A stretch of DNA of 26,197 nucleotides from Cristatella mucedo (lineage: Eukaryota; Bryozoa; Phylactolaemata; Cristatellidae), in contig WPIO01000029.1 in the NCBI GenBank assembly GCA_009760855.2, positions 4,641,001 to 4,667,197 on the forward strand, read 5' to 3'. Shown here piece after piece: positions 15,240-26,152 of the stretch. Every line of letters starts with the position of its first letter. The stretch's first letter is position 1. The translations under genes and the position numbers were made by a program. The notes under the pieces are model-generated. The model saw only the letters and a list, made by a program, of their open reading frames with translations, was not told the DNA's origin and ran no database searches.

Positions 15240-17560
15240 CCGCAGCCGTTTCCCCGCGTTCTTTTCAATCGCTCGTGGGGAAAGCAAGTTTGGATAGCAA
15301 CGGTTCCGCTACGGCGTCGCCTGAACGAGAGTGATAGCGGAGACAGCTCGGTCGCTCGCGAGGCAGCGCGGGCGCGCGACCCCGGTAGCGCTCTCTTGCG
15401 CTCGCTCGCCGGCTAGCAGGTTGCAGCGCCGCGGCTGCTGCTGGTCCCGGCGAAGGTCTTGCGGGCAAGAGACGCACTCGGCTCTCTCAGCGTTTCGCCT
15501 GGAGGAAGGTTGTCCAGCGCGCGCCGCCGGCGGGACGCGGCATTCCCCCGTTATTCTTTTGAGAGTTCGAATTTCAATCCGATTCGACAGTTTCTTACAT
15601 GGATGCATATCGATGCTCGTCAGGCCTTCAAGCTTCTAGCTGCTTGCGACAACACCGTGCTCCGCCACCAGTTTTGTCTTCGCCGCAGGGCACTCTCTGC
15701 ACGCGCGCACGTATACTCATACAAAGGCGCGCGTCCACCGGCGAAAAAAGCGCACGAGCGCGCGCGAGCGCTCACTCACAAACTGCACGCCTATTTGTCA
15801 GTCGCCGCTCGCTGCCGGAGCGATCCTGCAAACGCTATCGCGTTGATCGTACGCGCGCGGCGGCCGGATGTGACAGAATAGCGGTTGCAGCCGGCGAGCG
15901 CCGGCTGAGGTGAGCCGACTGGCGTCGGCAGGAGCGCCCGTCGGTCGCGCGTCGCGGAGGAAGTACTCAGCTTATCACCGCTAGGTGCAGCGGCGCGAGG
16001 CGGTTCAATTTAGCTCTATTGAAACTGCTCCCCCATTACCGCCGATAGCCCTCGGTAAACGCCAGTCAAGCGGACTGCAGGCATTTCTTTATCTTAATTC
16101 CGGACGTTAGCTGTCGTTAATTGGCAACGGCTACCGCAGAAGCAGTCCGGCAAATAAAACTTAATACATACCGGGGCCGGGCCGACCATTGTCGGCCCGA
16201 CTGCGACACACTCTGCGACCGAATGCAGATAAGGCGCGACTGGCTCGGGGAGGAAGCCGGGAGGGGGTCGGTGGCTGCGAGGAGACGTCGCTCGATTGAA
16301 GGCAGCCGAAGCAAAGCAAGTCGGCGGTGGCGGTGCATTGACCGCGCGCAGGACGCCTCGCTGTGCCGCCCGCAGTGCGCATACAGCGAGCGCCGCGGGA
16401 TGCTGCCACGGACGGAGCGCGGCCGCCAGCGCTCAGAGAGAAGCCGCGCTCGGGCCGTGCGAGCCGCGGCAGCGGCCGGGGGCGGGGACTGCGCCGCGGC
16501 GGCTCGCCGAGCAGAGCGCCGAGCGGACGAATGGCAGATCGCGCGGCGGCGATTGTTCATAGCAAGGGGCATACGCGTCTGACGCGCCGGCGGCGCTGCC
16601 TTGCGTCAGCTCTTCGCAGGAAATGGACGTTCATTTATTGAAGCCAGTGCACGTCGTTAAATCGGCGTCAGTTTAAACCGACGGCAATCGCAAGGGCAAT
16701 GAAGCGCGCATTCGAACGGCGTTTCGACCGCTTCTGTTGGCGGGGCCCCATGCCGCCAGGCGAGAGGCGCGCCTGCAGCCTCTCCGAACGTGCGAGCAGA
16801 CGGCGTGCAGACGCCCGAAAACCAGCTGAGACTATTCTCACTGCGTCAACGAACGGGGGGGGGGCACGGATGCTGCGTACGTTTTCGCGGTGGGTGCCCG
16901 CCCCAGGCTCGGGCTCGGGGGATTGCTAGTAGTTTGGCTTTTGATAAGCCGTCGTTTTTCGGAAGCTTTGGGCAGCTTTCGACACTTACGACTAGAGCCG
17001 AGGCCGACAGACTCGGACGCTGCGGTCGTGACGTTTGCGCGTTGCCGAATGCATCCCGTCCCATCCTGCCTTCTGCTGTCGCCCCAGGCGATCAGAGAAT
17101 GCCAGAGGTCCAAAGCGAAAACGCGGCGCGATCGGTCAGCTGCAAAAGTGATAGAGACTTCGAGGCATATCGCGGCACCAGGAGGCGTCCGATCGCCGCC
17201 GCTCGCCTCGCAGCTATTTCGTCTCGAGGGACCGCCATTTTAAGCTGGCGTCTTCGTGGTCCTGCCAGGGCGTTGGAGTAGCGTAAGGGACAGGGCGTAC
17301 GGTGGGTGCATTGCGCGGCTTGCTGGAATGAAGGCGTATCTCTCTCACGCGCACAGCGGGCCGCTCCAGGGGCAGCCGAGTGTACCTTTCCGCGAAGGCA
17401 ACGGAAGCGCAGCGGCCGGCTCGTCTGACACCAGGGGGCGCGCTCAGACGACCGAGCTCGCACCCGTCTGCCTGTCGCTGGTGAGCCGCCACCGCAGCTG
17501 TCGATTGAGGCTCGGCTGGCAGCTGGCAAGTTGATGCCAATTCCACACGAGCCTTCCTTT
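15240..17560. other. CpG-dense block, no gene confirmed
   Basis: About 2.3 kb with very high CpG density and overlapping stop-poor frames on both strands. An AAAATGGCGG word (YY1-like), complement at 17233-17242, and the G run at 16855-16863 are the only motifs noted. The composition resembles a promoter region, but no conserved protein was recognised. Confidence 0.45.
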
Positions 17561-17703
17561 GCTAGCTAAGAGCGTCGTAAAATTAGCGGACATAAAAAGA
17601 GCTGCAGCTGTTTGATGCTGCGATTCGTCAGCTCTGCTGACAGGCGACCCAGATGGCGAATGAACCCGAAAATACGTACCTGTTGTGTATGCCCTGGAGT
17701 GGG

Positions 17704-17858
<155 letters not shown>

Positions 17859-17891
17859 GAGACATACAGCGAGGGAAGAAGGCGGTGGGCG

Positions 17892-17933
17892 ACCCAAAAG
17901 CGACAGCTACACCTGTAGCTTTCGCTTTTGGGT
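17892..17933. repeat. 20-bp inverted repeat with one mismatch, 2-base loop
   Basis: acccaaaagcgacagctaca at 17892-17911 pairs with 17914-17933; the single mismatch is about seven bases from the loop. It lies about 35 bases after the GA microsatellite. Confidence 0.9.
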
Positions 17934-18171
17934 TGCTTCCGAGAACGTCTCCTGCTCAAAAGACGAGTGGTGACTACCCGATCACTACCGCGCTTTCGGT
18001 AGGAGCTCGTATGCTGGGAACGAGGTTCGGGTGCTGGTGGGAGCTCACCTTGGGCTCGAAACTTCAACAAATTTCCTCAGAGCAGGCTTAACAAATTTTG
18101 TTGTACATGCGCCTCGAAGGATTGTTGGATGGATGCGTACGTTGAGAGTCGTTTTCTTGAGGGGGAAGGGT

Positions 18172-18735
18172 AATAACAATAATAATAATAATAATGGCAC
18201 TAATAATAATAATGAACCTTTATATACCTCCCTGAGGGAACAAAATCTCTTTTTAGGCACCTTAAAAATGCTGACAGCGAAGTGTCTTATCGATAGCGCG
18301 AACAGTAGTTTCAGTATAAATAAGCCCACAAAGGACAACTCAAGTGGACGATGCAAATGCTGCGAGGAGGTGCGTTATTAGCTCGCTTTCTTTTGAATGT
18401 TGGAGTCGATGAATGCCGTGATGTCAGTCAGTAGTGAGTTCGAGGCTTTGACGACGTACGAACTGAAAGCATGGCTTCCAAAGGATTTATGATTGGTAGG
18501 AGGCGAAACTGAACGAATTGAGTTAGAAGAGCGAGTGGTACCATGCGAACCCTGAAAAAGGAGTGTCTGAAAGGTCGGCTCGAGCAAGACGAACAAGGCT
18601 GAGAATTAAGAGAGAGGACATCGCATTCGAAATGTTGGTTTACGGGGAGCAAGTCCAGGTCGGTAAGCAATGGTAAATTACGGCAGATGCGGCGTCCCAG
18701 ACATACATGCCTAGCTGCAATATTGCAGGATGTTT
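18172..18735 (-). mobile_element. Diverged L2-clade LINE, 3' part
   Basis: The 3' end on the minus strand carries an L2-like tail (ccctcagggaggtatata and a TTA-type run), differing from the other copies. The coding remnant includes LDLLPVNQHFECDVLSL and SFGSHAFSSY, aligning with the C-terminal L2 region, but the 3' untranslated part does not match the common subfamily. It is probably a different L2 lineage. Confidence 0.65.
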
Positions 18736-18781
18736 TCGAAATCGCAAGAGTATTTTAAGTCAGGCCAAAGAAGTAATAATT

Positions 18782-19882
18782 TAAAAATAATAAAAATAAT
18801 AGTAATACTACATTTTTCTAGCGCCCTCAGAGAACTCAATCTCTTTCTAGGTACTTTACATTTGTTGCAAAGGAAGGATGATATAATGGTTAGCAGTAGC
18901 ATGCTTCATGAACAAACATAACATGGTTAGACGCACGGGTTCAGCATGCAAATATGGTTAGTGGCAGCATGCACGGTGTCAGCACACATAAAAAACACTA
19001 CGGACGAATCACATGGACACACTAAATGCTCTCACAAATAGATGCACTTATAGTTTCTTTTTGAATGTGGTCAATTCAGGGGATGTCACAGAAGTCGGGA
19101 GTGAGTTTCAGGCTTTAGGGGGATACGAACTAAAGGCACGATCTCCAAAGGATTTGAGGTTTGTACGAGGTACAGGTAAACTTTTAGATACCAAAAAGCG
19201 GGTGGTACGATGCTTGGCCTGGTGGGGAAGTAGATCTAATAGGTAGGCTGGAGCCAAAGAATAAATGGACCTAAAAGTGAGTGACAAAACCTTGGAGTCA
19301 ATGAGTTGCTTGACTGGGAGCCAGTGCAGGTCGGCGAGAAGTAGCGTGATGTGGCAACTACGATGCTCACCACAGATAAACACAGCTGCGGAGCTTTGCA
19401 CCAACTGTAAGCATCTGATTGCACAGGCAGGTAGACCAACAAGCAGTGAGGTACAGAAGTCGAGACAGGATGTCACAAATGCGTGGACCAATTTAGATGT
19501 GGTATTCCTATCTAAACAAGCCCGAATTTTAGAAATGCTATGTAGCTGAAAGTAGGCGCACTTGACTACGGAGCAGATCTGGTCGTCTAATGAAAGGTCA
19601 CCGTGGAACAGAAAATCTAGATTTCGTACAGATTCAACAGGAGATATGCTGGCAGAGCCTATTTTAAGCGTGAAACTTTCCGATTTCTGAATCACATTTG
19701 GTTTGCTCCTAACTAGTAAGTTGGTTTTATCATCATTCAATTTAGGAAAGTTTGCTGCCATCCATGTGCGAATGTCATCAATACATGCAGCAATGGAGTT
19801 GAGAGAATTCGACGAGCTGGAGGGCTGGGAGGGATCAAAGCAAAGGTACAGCCGAGTGCCGTCTGCATAGAAGTGAGAGCCT
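18782..19882 (-). mobile_element. Older L2-clade LINE, 3' half of a copy interrupted by a nested L2
   Basis: The minus-strand frame from 19885 to 19108 starts at GSHFYADGTRLYLCFDPSQ and runs through LLADLHWLPVK to the L2 C-terminus. The tail with ctcagagaactcaatctc complement lies at about 18815-18850. The polymerase YADD motif reads YADG here. The codons before GSHFYADG are replaced by the tail of the nested copy and resume at 21482. Confidence 0.85.
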
Positions 19883-21481
19883 ATAATAATAATATAATAA
19901 TATTGCACTTGATAAAGCGCCCTCAGAGAACTTAATCTCTTTCTAGGCGCTTTACATTTGCTGCAAAGTGATACGCAATAGAATAGTAAGTAAAATCATG
20001 CTTGAAAAACAAACAAAATGAATAACATGGTTAGGGGTTACATGCACAGGGTCAGCATGCAAATGTGGTTAGTGGCAGCATGAACAGTGTCAGCACGCAT
20101 AAGCACATTGAGGACGAATCACAAGGACCCACTAAATGCTGTCCTAAATAGGTATGTTTTTAAGTTTCTTTTAAATGTGGTCAGGTCAGGGGATGTTCTG
20201 ATGCAGATCGGGAGGGAGTTCCAGGCTGTGGGAGCATACGAGCTAAATGCACGGTCTCCAAAGGATTTAAGGTTTGTACGAGGTATTTCTAGACTGTTGG
20301 ATTCCGAAAAGCGAGTGGTACGATGCTTTGCCTGATGGGGTAGTATATCTGAAAGATAGGCTGGAGCCATAGAATGAAGAGACCTAAAAGTGAGCGACAA
20401 AACCTTGAAGTCAATCCGTTGCTTGACTGGTAATCAGTGCAGGTCGGCGAGAAGTGGAGTAATGTGGCAACTGCGACGCTCACGACAGACAAGCCTAGCT
20501 GCAGAGTTTTGCACCAGCTGCAATCGCCTGATCGCACATGCTGGTAGGCCAGTAAGCAGTGAGTTGCAGAAGTCGAGACGAGATGTCACGAATGCATGGA
20601 CCAACTTGGACGTGGTATCCTTATCTAAACAAGCCCGAATTTTAGCAATGTTATGAAGCTGAAAATAGGCTGATTTGACTGTGGAGCTGATGTGGTCGTC
20701 TAACGAGAGGTCGCTTTGGAATATGACACCTAGATTTCGAGCTGATGCAACTGGAGATATGCTGGCAGAGCCAATTTTGAAAGTCAGCCTTTCCAATTTC
20801 TGAATAACACTAGGTTTGCCCATAACTAGTGAGTTAGTTTTATCATCGTTTAGTTTTAGAAAATTTGCTGCCATCCATGATCGGATGTCATCAATGCATG
20901 CAGCAAGTGAGTTGAGAGAATTTGAGGTGCTCGAAGGCTGGGAGGGATCAAAGCAAAGGTACAACTGAGTCATCCGCATAGAAGTGAAAGCCTAGATTGT
21001 GCTTGGCAATCACATCAGCGAGAGGGAGAGTATAAACGGTGAAAAGGACCGGACCTAGCACAGAGCCCTGAGGTACTCCATATTTTAGAGGTACTTCAGA
21101 TGATCTTTGTCTATTCACGTCAACACTCTGGAGTCTCCCACTGAGATAGGACCTGAACCACTGCAGAGCAGTGCCAGTGATGCCCAGGCGAGATGAGAGG
21201 CGCTCTAGAAGTACTTTGTGATCGATGGTATCAAAAGCTGCCGAAAGATCGAGCAAAACAAGAAGAGACACTCTAGCCATGTCTGCATTCCTAAGTAGGT
21301 CGTTGTATACCCGAAGCAATGCTGACTCTGTGGAGTGATTAGCTCTAAAGCCAGACTGGAACTTACTAGCAAGGTGTGAGGTTTCGATATACGAGTTCAG
21401 CTGGTCTGCCACGACCCGTTCCAGTGTCTTTGATAGGAATGGTAGAAGGGAGACTGGGCGGTAGTTGCTTAAGTTCTCTTG
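19883..21481 (-). mobile_element. Younger L2-clade LINE nested in the older copy
   Basis: It has a 3' tail of (TTA)-type repeats at 19883-19900 and a stem-loop with gagattaagttctctgagggcgc. The body reads back to the ENLSNYRPVSLLP block at about 21470, where it is 5' truncated. The flanking host L2 shows gccta at 19879-19883 and 21482-21486, a 4-5 bp target duplication. Removing it would bring HNLG and SHFYADG of the older copy together. Confidence 0.88.
20119..21481 (-). pseudogene. L2 reverse transcriptase remnant (C-terminal ORF2) of the nested copy
   Basis: RNA-directed DNA polymerase of an L2-clade retrotransposon. Motifs on the minus strand, in order: SNYRPVSLLPFLSKTLERVV, SGFRANHSTESALL, LDLSAAFDTIDH (catalytic motif A), GVPQGSVLGP (motif B) and FHFYADD (motif C). 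Then comes the thumb and C-terminal region, through RLDFCNSLLTGLP and NLKSFGDRAFSSYAPTAWNSLP, to a stop after FRTAFSGSL. Two breaks are visible: a frameshift just after YADD near 20970 and a stop where other copies have Trp in the LADLHWLPV block near 20433. The endonuclease and N-terminal part are absent through 5' truncation. With only two lesions it is the youngest L2 copy here, but not functional. Confidence 0.85.
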
Positions 21482-21904
21482 GCCTAGATTGTGCATGCCA
21501 ATCACATCGGCTAGAGGGAACGTACAAACTGTGAAAAGAACGAGACCAAGCACAAAGCCCTGAGGTAACTCATATTTCAGAGTTCCCTTGGATGATCTTT
21601 GTTCATTCACATCAATACTTTGGAGTCTCCTACTGGGATAGGACCTGAACCATGGCAATTCACGCCCCGGCTAGATGAGATGCGCTCAAGAAGGACTCAA
21701 GGGTTGATAGTATTAAAAACAGCCAAATGATCGAAAAAACAAGCATGGCGACTCTCAATAAGTCTGCATTTCTATGTTGGTCGTTATACACCGGAAGCAA
21801 TGCGGACTCTATCGAGTGATTAGCTCTAAAACCAGACTGGAGCTTACTACCAAGGCTTGAAGTTTTAATATGTAAGTTCAGCTGGTCTGCCACGACTCGT
21901 TCCT
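21482..21904 (-). mobile_element. Older L2-clade LINE, 5' half of the interrupted copy
   Basis: Encodes ERVVADQLNLHIKTSS and FRANHSIESALL, then after frameshifts WFRSYPSRRLQSIDVN, LPQGFVLGLVLF and ADVIGMHNLG, stopping exactly where the nested L2 begins. It has more changes than the nested copy, consistent with greater age. Its 5' truncation point at about 21904 directly abuts a plus-strand L2 end. Confidence 0.82.
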
Positions 21905-22310
21905 GACTTCTCAAGTCCTTTGGAGACCATGCTTTCAGTTCGTATGCTCCCAAAGCCCGAAGCTCACGTCCGACTTGCGCCACGACATCCTCTGACTTGA
22001 CGACATCTAAAAAGGCTAAAAGCGCACCAGTTTCTCATATCATTTGGTGGGTTCTTGAGACTTGTCCTTTGTGTGCCTATGCATGCTTAAACTGCAAATT
22101 TGACTACTAACCATATTTACATGTTGAAATATGCATGTTAACTCTTACCATTTTGTGCTTATTGACATCGTGCATGCTACCACTAATCGTGTGATCACGC
22201 TTCCTTTACAGCATACGTAAAGCGCCTAGAGAGTGATTAAGTTTTCTGAGGGCGCTATAAACATGTAAAATAATAATAGTTATTATTATTTTTATTGTTA
22301 GTATTATTAA
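21905..22310 (+). mobile_element. L2-clade LINE, 3' end, head-to-head with the older copy
   Basis: Starts at about the codons LKSFGDHAFSSYAPK, continues through the shared 3' untranslated region and ends in gtaaagcgcctagagagtg, gttttctgagggcgctata and a TTA/TAA-rich tail to about 22310. It is in the plus orientation, opposite to the L2 sequence on its left. Confidence 0.82.
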
Positions 22311-22865
22311 AGAGAGGTCTATCGGGGCCTTTTGGAAGCAGCGCCTCTTTAGTCCACTCCTCTTTAGACTCTCCTTCAGACTCTTTCTCAGGTGAGTCTC
22401 TATAGACTCTCCAAGCGAGATACATATTTCTATTCAAACCTAAGGTCTAAATACGCTAGTTTTGCGTTATAGTTGTGGATTTTTGTCCGGTCATGCAAAG
22501 CACGCTAGTGCTTCACTGCATATATTTATCATACTTGCTGCATGGCTATAACACGCATTTGGCTGGCTGGCAGTCTCGGTCTAAGCGCTATGCCAGGAGG
22601 CGTGTGGCACTGCCTGCTTGGGCGTTCCGACATACAAGGCTAACCAAAAACGTCGGGGGGGGGGAGGCAGTGGGTACTGTGTCTTCGGCAGCTTCGGCAG
22701 GCTCGTCAGGACGACGGACGCCAACTATCATTATTCAGAGGGACGCTAAGAAATCTTCCCGTGCGATGATGCGCCTTGCTTTGGCTTGCCGCGTTCATGG
22801 TGCGTCTCCAGAGGAGCGAACGTCAGCTCTGACCGCTTTAGACTCGCAAGGTAAAAGCAAAACAA
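22311..22865. other. Stretch without a confirmed gene
   Basis: A plus-strand frame runs through most of 22475-23035 but its right part is SINE sequence. Good-looking donors, TCAG|gtgagt at 22390 and GCAAG|gtaaaa at 22850, are present without a convincing matching acceptor or known domain. A G run lies at 22656-22664. Confidence 0.4.
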
Positions 22866-22869
22866 ATAG

Positions 22870-23030
22870 AAACAGAAAAAGTCACTGGTTGTTAGTTGAA
22901 AAGCCTCATTCATACGGCGATAGAAGAACCCTCGTGGCTGCTACTCGTCTCGCAGCGAGCAATAAAGGATTGCTCGCTGCAGGACTCGAACCCACGACCC
23001 GGATCGCGATGGGGAGAATGCCAATTTCGT
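22870..23030 (-). mobile_element. tRNA-derived SINE, family B, copy 3
   Basis: The complement reads gtgggttcgagtcctgcagc (B box near 22990), then gagcaatcctttattgctcg, then a region ending gcttttcaactaac, in the same order as the copies at 4880 and 5165. An A-box-like stretch with taagacgaaattggc precedes it. A CA microsatellite starts about 40 bases beyond its 5' side. Confidence 0.7.
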
Positions 23031-23070
23031 CTTAGGGAAGTCTAAAGAGGCTTCCCTACTGTGGCTTTAG

Positions 23071-23072
<2 letters not shown>

Positions 23073-23128
<56 letters not shown>

Positions 23129-23131
23129 GAG

Positions 23132-23221
<90 letters not shown>

Positions 23222-23270
23222 GCGAACTCTCAGACACGCACACACACACACGCACACACACACACGCACA
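23073..23270. repeat. (CA)n microsatellite, about 200 bp, interrupted
   Basis: CA dinucleotides broken by ccgagacacg and gcgcgaactctcagacacg. The interruptions resemble each other (gagacacgcaca and cagacacgcaca), suggesting internal duplication. Confidence 0.97.
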
Positions 23271-23274
23271 GTCT

Positions 23275-24638
23275 TCCTGGTAGGCCTAAAAGATACATTG
23301 AAATTTTGATTATACTACATTGGCATCCGCAGGATAATCCCTTTAAATCCTAAACTGCATGCCATGGTTCAACCTAAATAGGAGGGAACTAGAATTACAC
23401 CAATGCTTTTAAATTGTAGTAATGTGCATAACATTTAATAATGATCTGGTCACATCGCAGAGTTTTTGTGGAACCGTATCTGTGGTTTCTGCGTGTAGCA
23501 CTACTAAGAGACTATGAAAGGTCTACTTTCATTCAATTATCGCTAAGTGTTTCACACGCATTAACGCTGCTATGACAAACCTACTTATGGCAAGAAAAAA
23601 CTGAGGAGCGCTTGTTAGCACTCAATTTGTACTGGACTGTCTGGCAGCTTTCGATAACGGACTACGAGATGTCCTCTGCAAAGTCATGCACCTTACCAGA
23701 GTTGCTATCTTTTAAAGGTAGAGGCAGCCAACGGCGATTGTATCAACAGCTCTCGGTCTTGCATAGCAGACAAGCCTACGCCATTGCCTGCATGGCGGTG
23801 CCAATTTGTTAACCGTCGATCCTCTGACTTAAGCTGAGTGGATTAGGAAGCTTGGTGAGCAGCGACCCCTTCAATTAAGCTGATTGAAGTAGCCACCTTC
23901 GAACTGCAGTCGAAGGAGCAGGAACAGTGATTAACGATGGGTCCCTTGTGACATCACGGAGCAATTGACATCGCTACTAACGTACTGTAGCTGCTCTTGA
24001 ATTTAAGCCCTTCGCCATAAACGCTGTGCTGGTGACAGATGCTACTCCCTGTGCTACATGCCAGACACATACTTGTAGAGCTAGGCCCTCAGAGCTATGC
24101 TAACGAGTCGTATGTGCAGCACCGATGCACGCAGGTATGGCGACAATAGCAGAGCTAGGCAACAATCATGAACGCCCATATCTCCAAATAGCAAGTCCGT
24201 GTCGCTTGAGTAGCACCTTGCACTCGAAAGCCACGGCGAGGCGCTTTGTACAACCTTAGCGAACAACTCACCATCTCGATGCCTGACGGACAACTAGCTG
24301 ACCGTCAAGCTAAAATGTAATTAATACATTTTAAGCCTTAAATGTGAACATATCTGGCTTACGTGCTTATCATTAAAGAACCACTAACATGCTCGTCCAC
24401 TAACATAATCTTACTGATTTAGCATGCACACATTACAGTATGTAATGTACACGTTTCAGAATGTTTATTATGCCATGTACCCATCTTCCCGTGGGCGAAA
24501 CGAACGGCAGCGAGGAACACAGCGAGGAACACTGATTCTCCGCGGATTCTCCAGACTAGTCGATTCCGAAGTTTCAGACCGCATATTTCGTAACCAACTG
24601 AAAATTTCGGTCATCTACGCTGCGGGAAATGATAATGC
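23275..24638. other. Stretch without recognised genes or transposons
   Basis: Balanced to AT-rich DNA with only short open frames (60-78 codons) and no domain. Around 24545-24570 a short piece (agactagtcgattccgaa) recalls the L2 C-terminal region, but it is too short to call. Confidence 0.4.
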
Positions 24639-25040
24639 GATAATAATAATTTTATTATAGCGCCTTCGGAGAACTCAATATATTTCTGAAAAACTGCACG
24701 TTTTCTGCAAAGGAAGCGTAATCGAATGGCTAGTGGTAACGTGCTCAATGACAATAAGCATAAAATGGTTAGAGGTGACATGCACAGGGTCAGCATGCAA
24801 ATATGGTTAGTAGCAGCACGCATAAGCGAACAAAGAACTAACCACACGGACCCACTAAATGCTGCGATAAATTGATGCGCTTTTATCTTCTTTTTAAATG
24901 TGGTCAAGTCAGGGGATATCGTGACGCCAGTCGGAAGTGAGCTACAGGCTGTGGGAGCGTACGAACTCAAGGCGCGGTCGCCAAAGGATTCGAGGTTCGC
25001 ACGAGGTATACGCTAACGGTTAGATTCCGAAAAGCGGGAG
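24639..25040 (-). mobile_element. L2-clade LINE, 3' part
   Basis: Begins with the TTA-type tail and a degraded stem-loop (agcgccttcggagaactcaa on plus), then the shared 3' untranslated words, and reaches the coding remnant with SSYAPTACSSLPTGV and DLTTFKKKIKAHQF. It is 5' truncated near the word gattccgaaaagcggg. Confidence 0.83.
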
Positions 25041-25212
25041 CTGATAATACCCATCGTCCCTGAGGAGTTTCGCGGGACGAGTTTTTACGCTTCGCACGCT
25101 TCGGGCGCTTGTGGAAAGGTCGGGGATATCTCGCTAGTTTATCGCACTGTTTTCGGAGCTTGTTGCACCTACTTGTTCATCGGACAAAATGGCTGTGAAA
25201 TGTGCCAGCGTT

Positions 25213-25363
25213 GTTGTAAGAAAAGTACCCTTTTAGGACAATTCCCCTTTTAGGACAATTCCCCTTTTAGGACACCTCATGTTCACTACGTTCACATTCG
25301 ATGTCCTGAAAAGGAAATTGTCCTAAAAAGGAAACTGTCCTAAAAGTGTACTTTTCCTCCAAC
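25213..25363. repeat. 151-bp palindrome made of 17-bp repeats
   Basis: Left arm: three units of cccttttaggacaattc at 25228, 25245 and 25262, preceded by gttgtaagaaaagtac. Right arm, as the complement: gttggaggaaaagtac followed by three diverged units. The arms are about 65 bp with a short centre around 25283-25295. It could be a small foldback/MITE-like element or the end of the viral element to its right. Confidence 0.88.
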
Positions 25364-25387
25364 ACTAAAGATTTTGTCCTATTATTT

Positions 25388-26152
25388 TTATATCTTTTTT
25401 CTGCTAATGTCTAGCATTCTATCAACAATGCCTCTGGCATAATTTTTTATCTTATTCAAACTTGATGGATTGTTTACTTTATCTTTTAAGAAATCAGTTG
25501 CAAATGAATCGTTTAACATTCCGCCAATACCTAAACCCAATTTTGCCTTTGCTGCCATAATAGCTGCCACTGTTTTAGCGTCTTCCCTAACATAAGCAGG
25601 CTGCTTAGGATCAAGAGCAATACGGGCAGCACTTTCAGCAAGAACAAGGTCTGATAGATTCCGTATTTCTGTTCTTCTTGGTTCTGGCATTCCACCAGTC
25701 TCTGTATATGTATGGTCGTGGATAAGTGCACGATTATCAAGATCATTAACGCCTTGGTAGCCCTATTCCATCCTTTGAGCGAATTTAGTTCCCGGACCCG
25801 CATAACTATATATATTAGTATTATTGAAATTTCCACCAGGAACATTTTCAGATTGAACGCCGTGTGGTAGTTTTAAGTGAAATTCTCTTCCTCCAGATAT
25901 CTTATTTATTATATCTACAATACCAGAACCATGCTTTCTATTTGCCTTTAACTGTTTAAGACTAAAATTCAATTGCATTCCTACTCCTTTAGCCTTATAC
26001 TTTTCTATTCTTCTTTTTTGAGTATCTGTTACAAGAATAGATTTAGTACCGCTTAAATCAGCATGTTTTAATCTTATGGAAATCGATTCCTTAGATTTAA
26101 GAATTAGATCAATTTGGTGATCGGATAGATCAAGTTTGACTTCACTATACAT
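25388..26152 (-). pseudogene. Polinton/adintovirus-like virion protein with parvovirus-type phospholipase A2-like domain, one in-frame stop
   Basis: One minus-strand frame of about 254 codons starts at 26152 and ends at 25388, broken only by a TAG at 25765-25763. The N-terminal part (residues about 1-70) has the alternating strand pattern KLDLSDHQIDLIL, ISIRLKHADL, TDTQKRRIEK and GVGMQLNFSLKQL, which I recall from small proteins of Maverick/Polinton and adintovirus elements. A glycine-rich linker follows, then YAGPGT (calcium-loop-like), then, past the stop, an HD-x2-Y catalytic-type motif and a later Asp in REDAK. The end is rich in AAKAKLGLGIGG. In parvoviruses this PLA2 type helps virions leave endosomes; whether it acts here is unknown. 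AT-richness contrasts sharply with the host DNA, indicating transfer from a virus-like element. Homology is inferred from recognition, not from a search. Confidence 0.6.

Noticed and set aside
16117-17529. Overlapping frames of 145-163 codons on both strands
   Set aside because: Same stop-poor CpG effect; no recognisable domain or splice pattern.
21482-22310. Twin-primed single L2 insertion with an inverted 5' part
   Set aside because: The geometry fits, but the inverted piece continues exactly across the nested L2 into 18782-19882 with its own 3' tail, which makes it a separate element.
22475-23035. Plus-strand frame of 186 codons with a possible donor at 22850
   Set aside because: The right part is antisense SINE; no acceptor or domain supports an exon.
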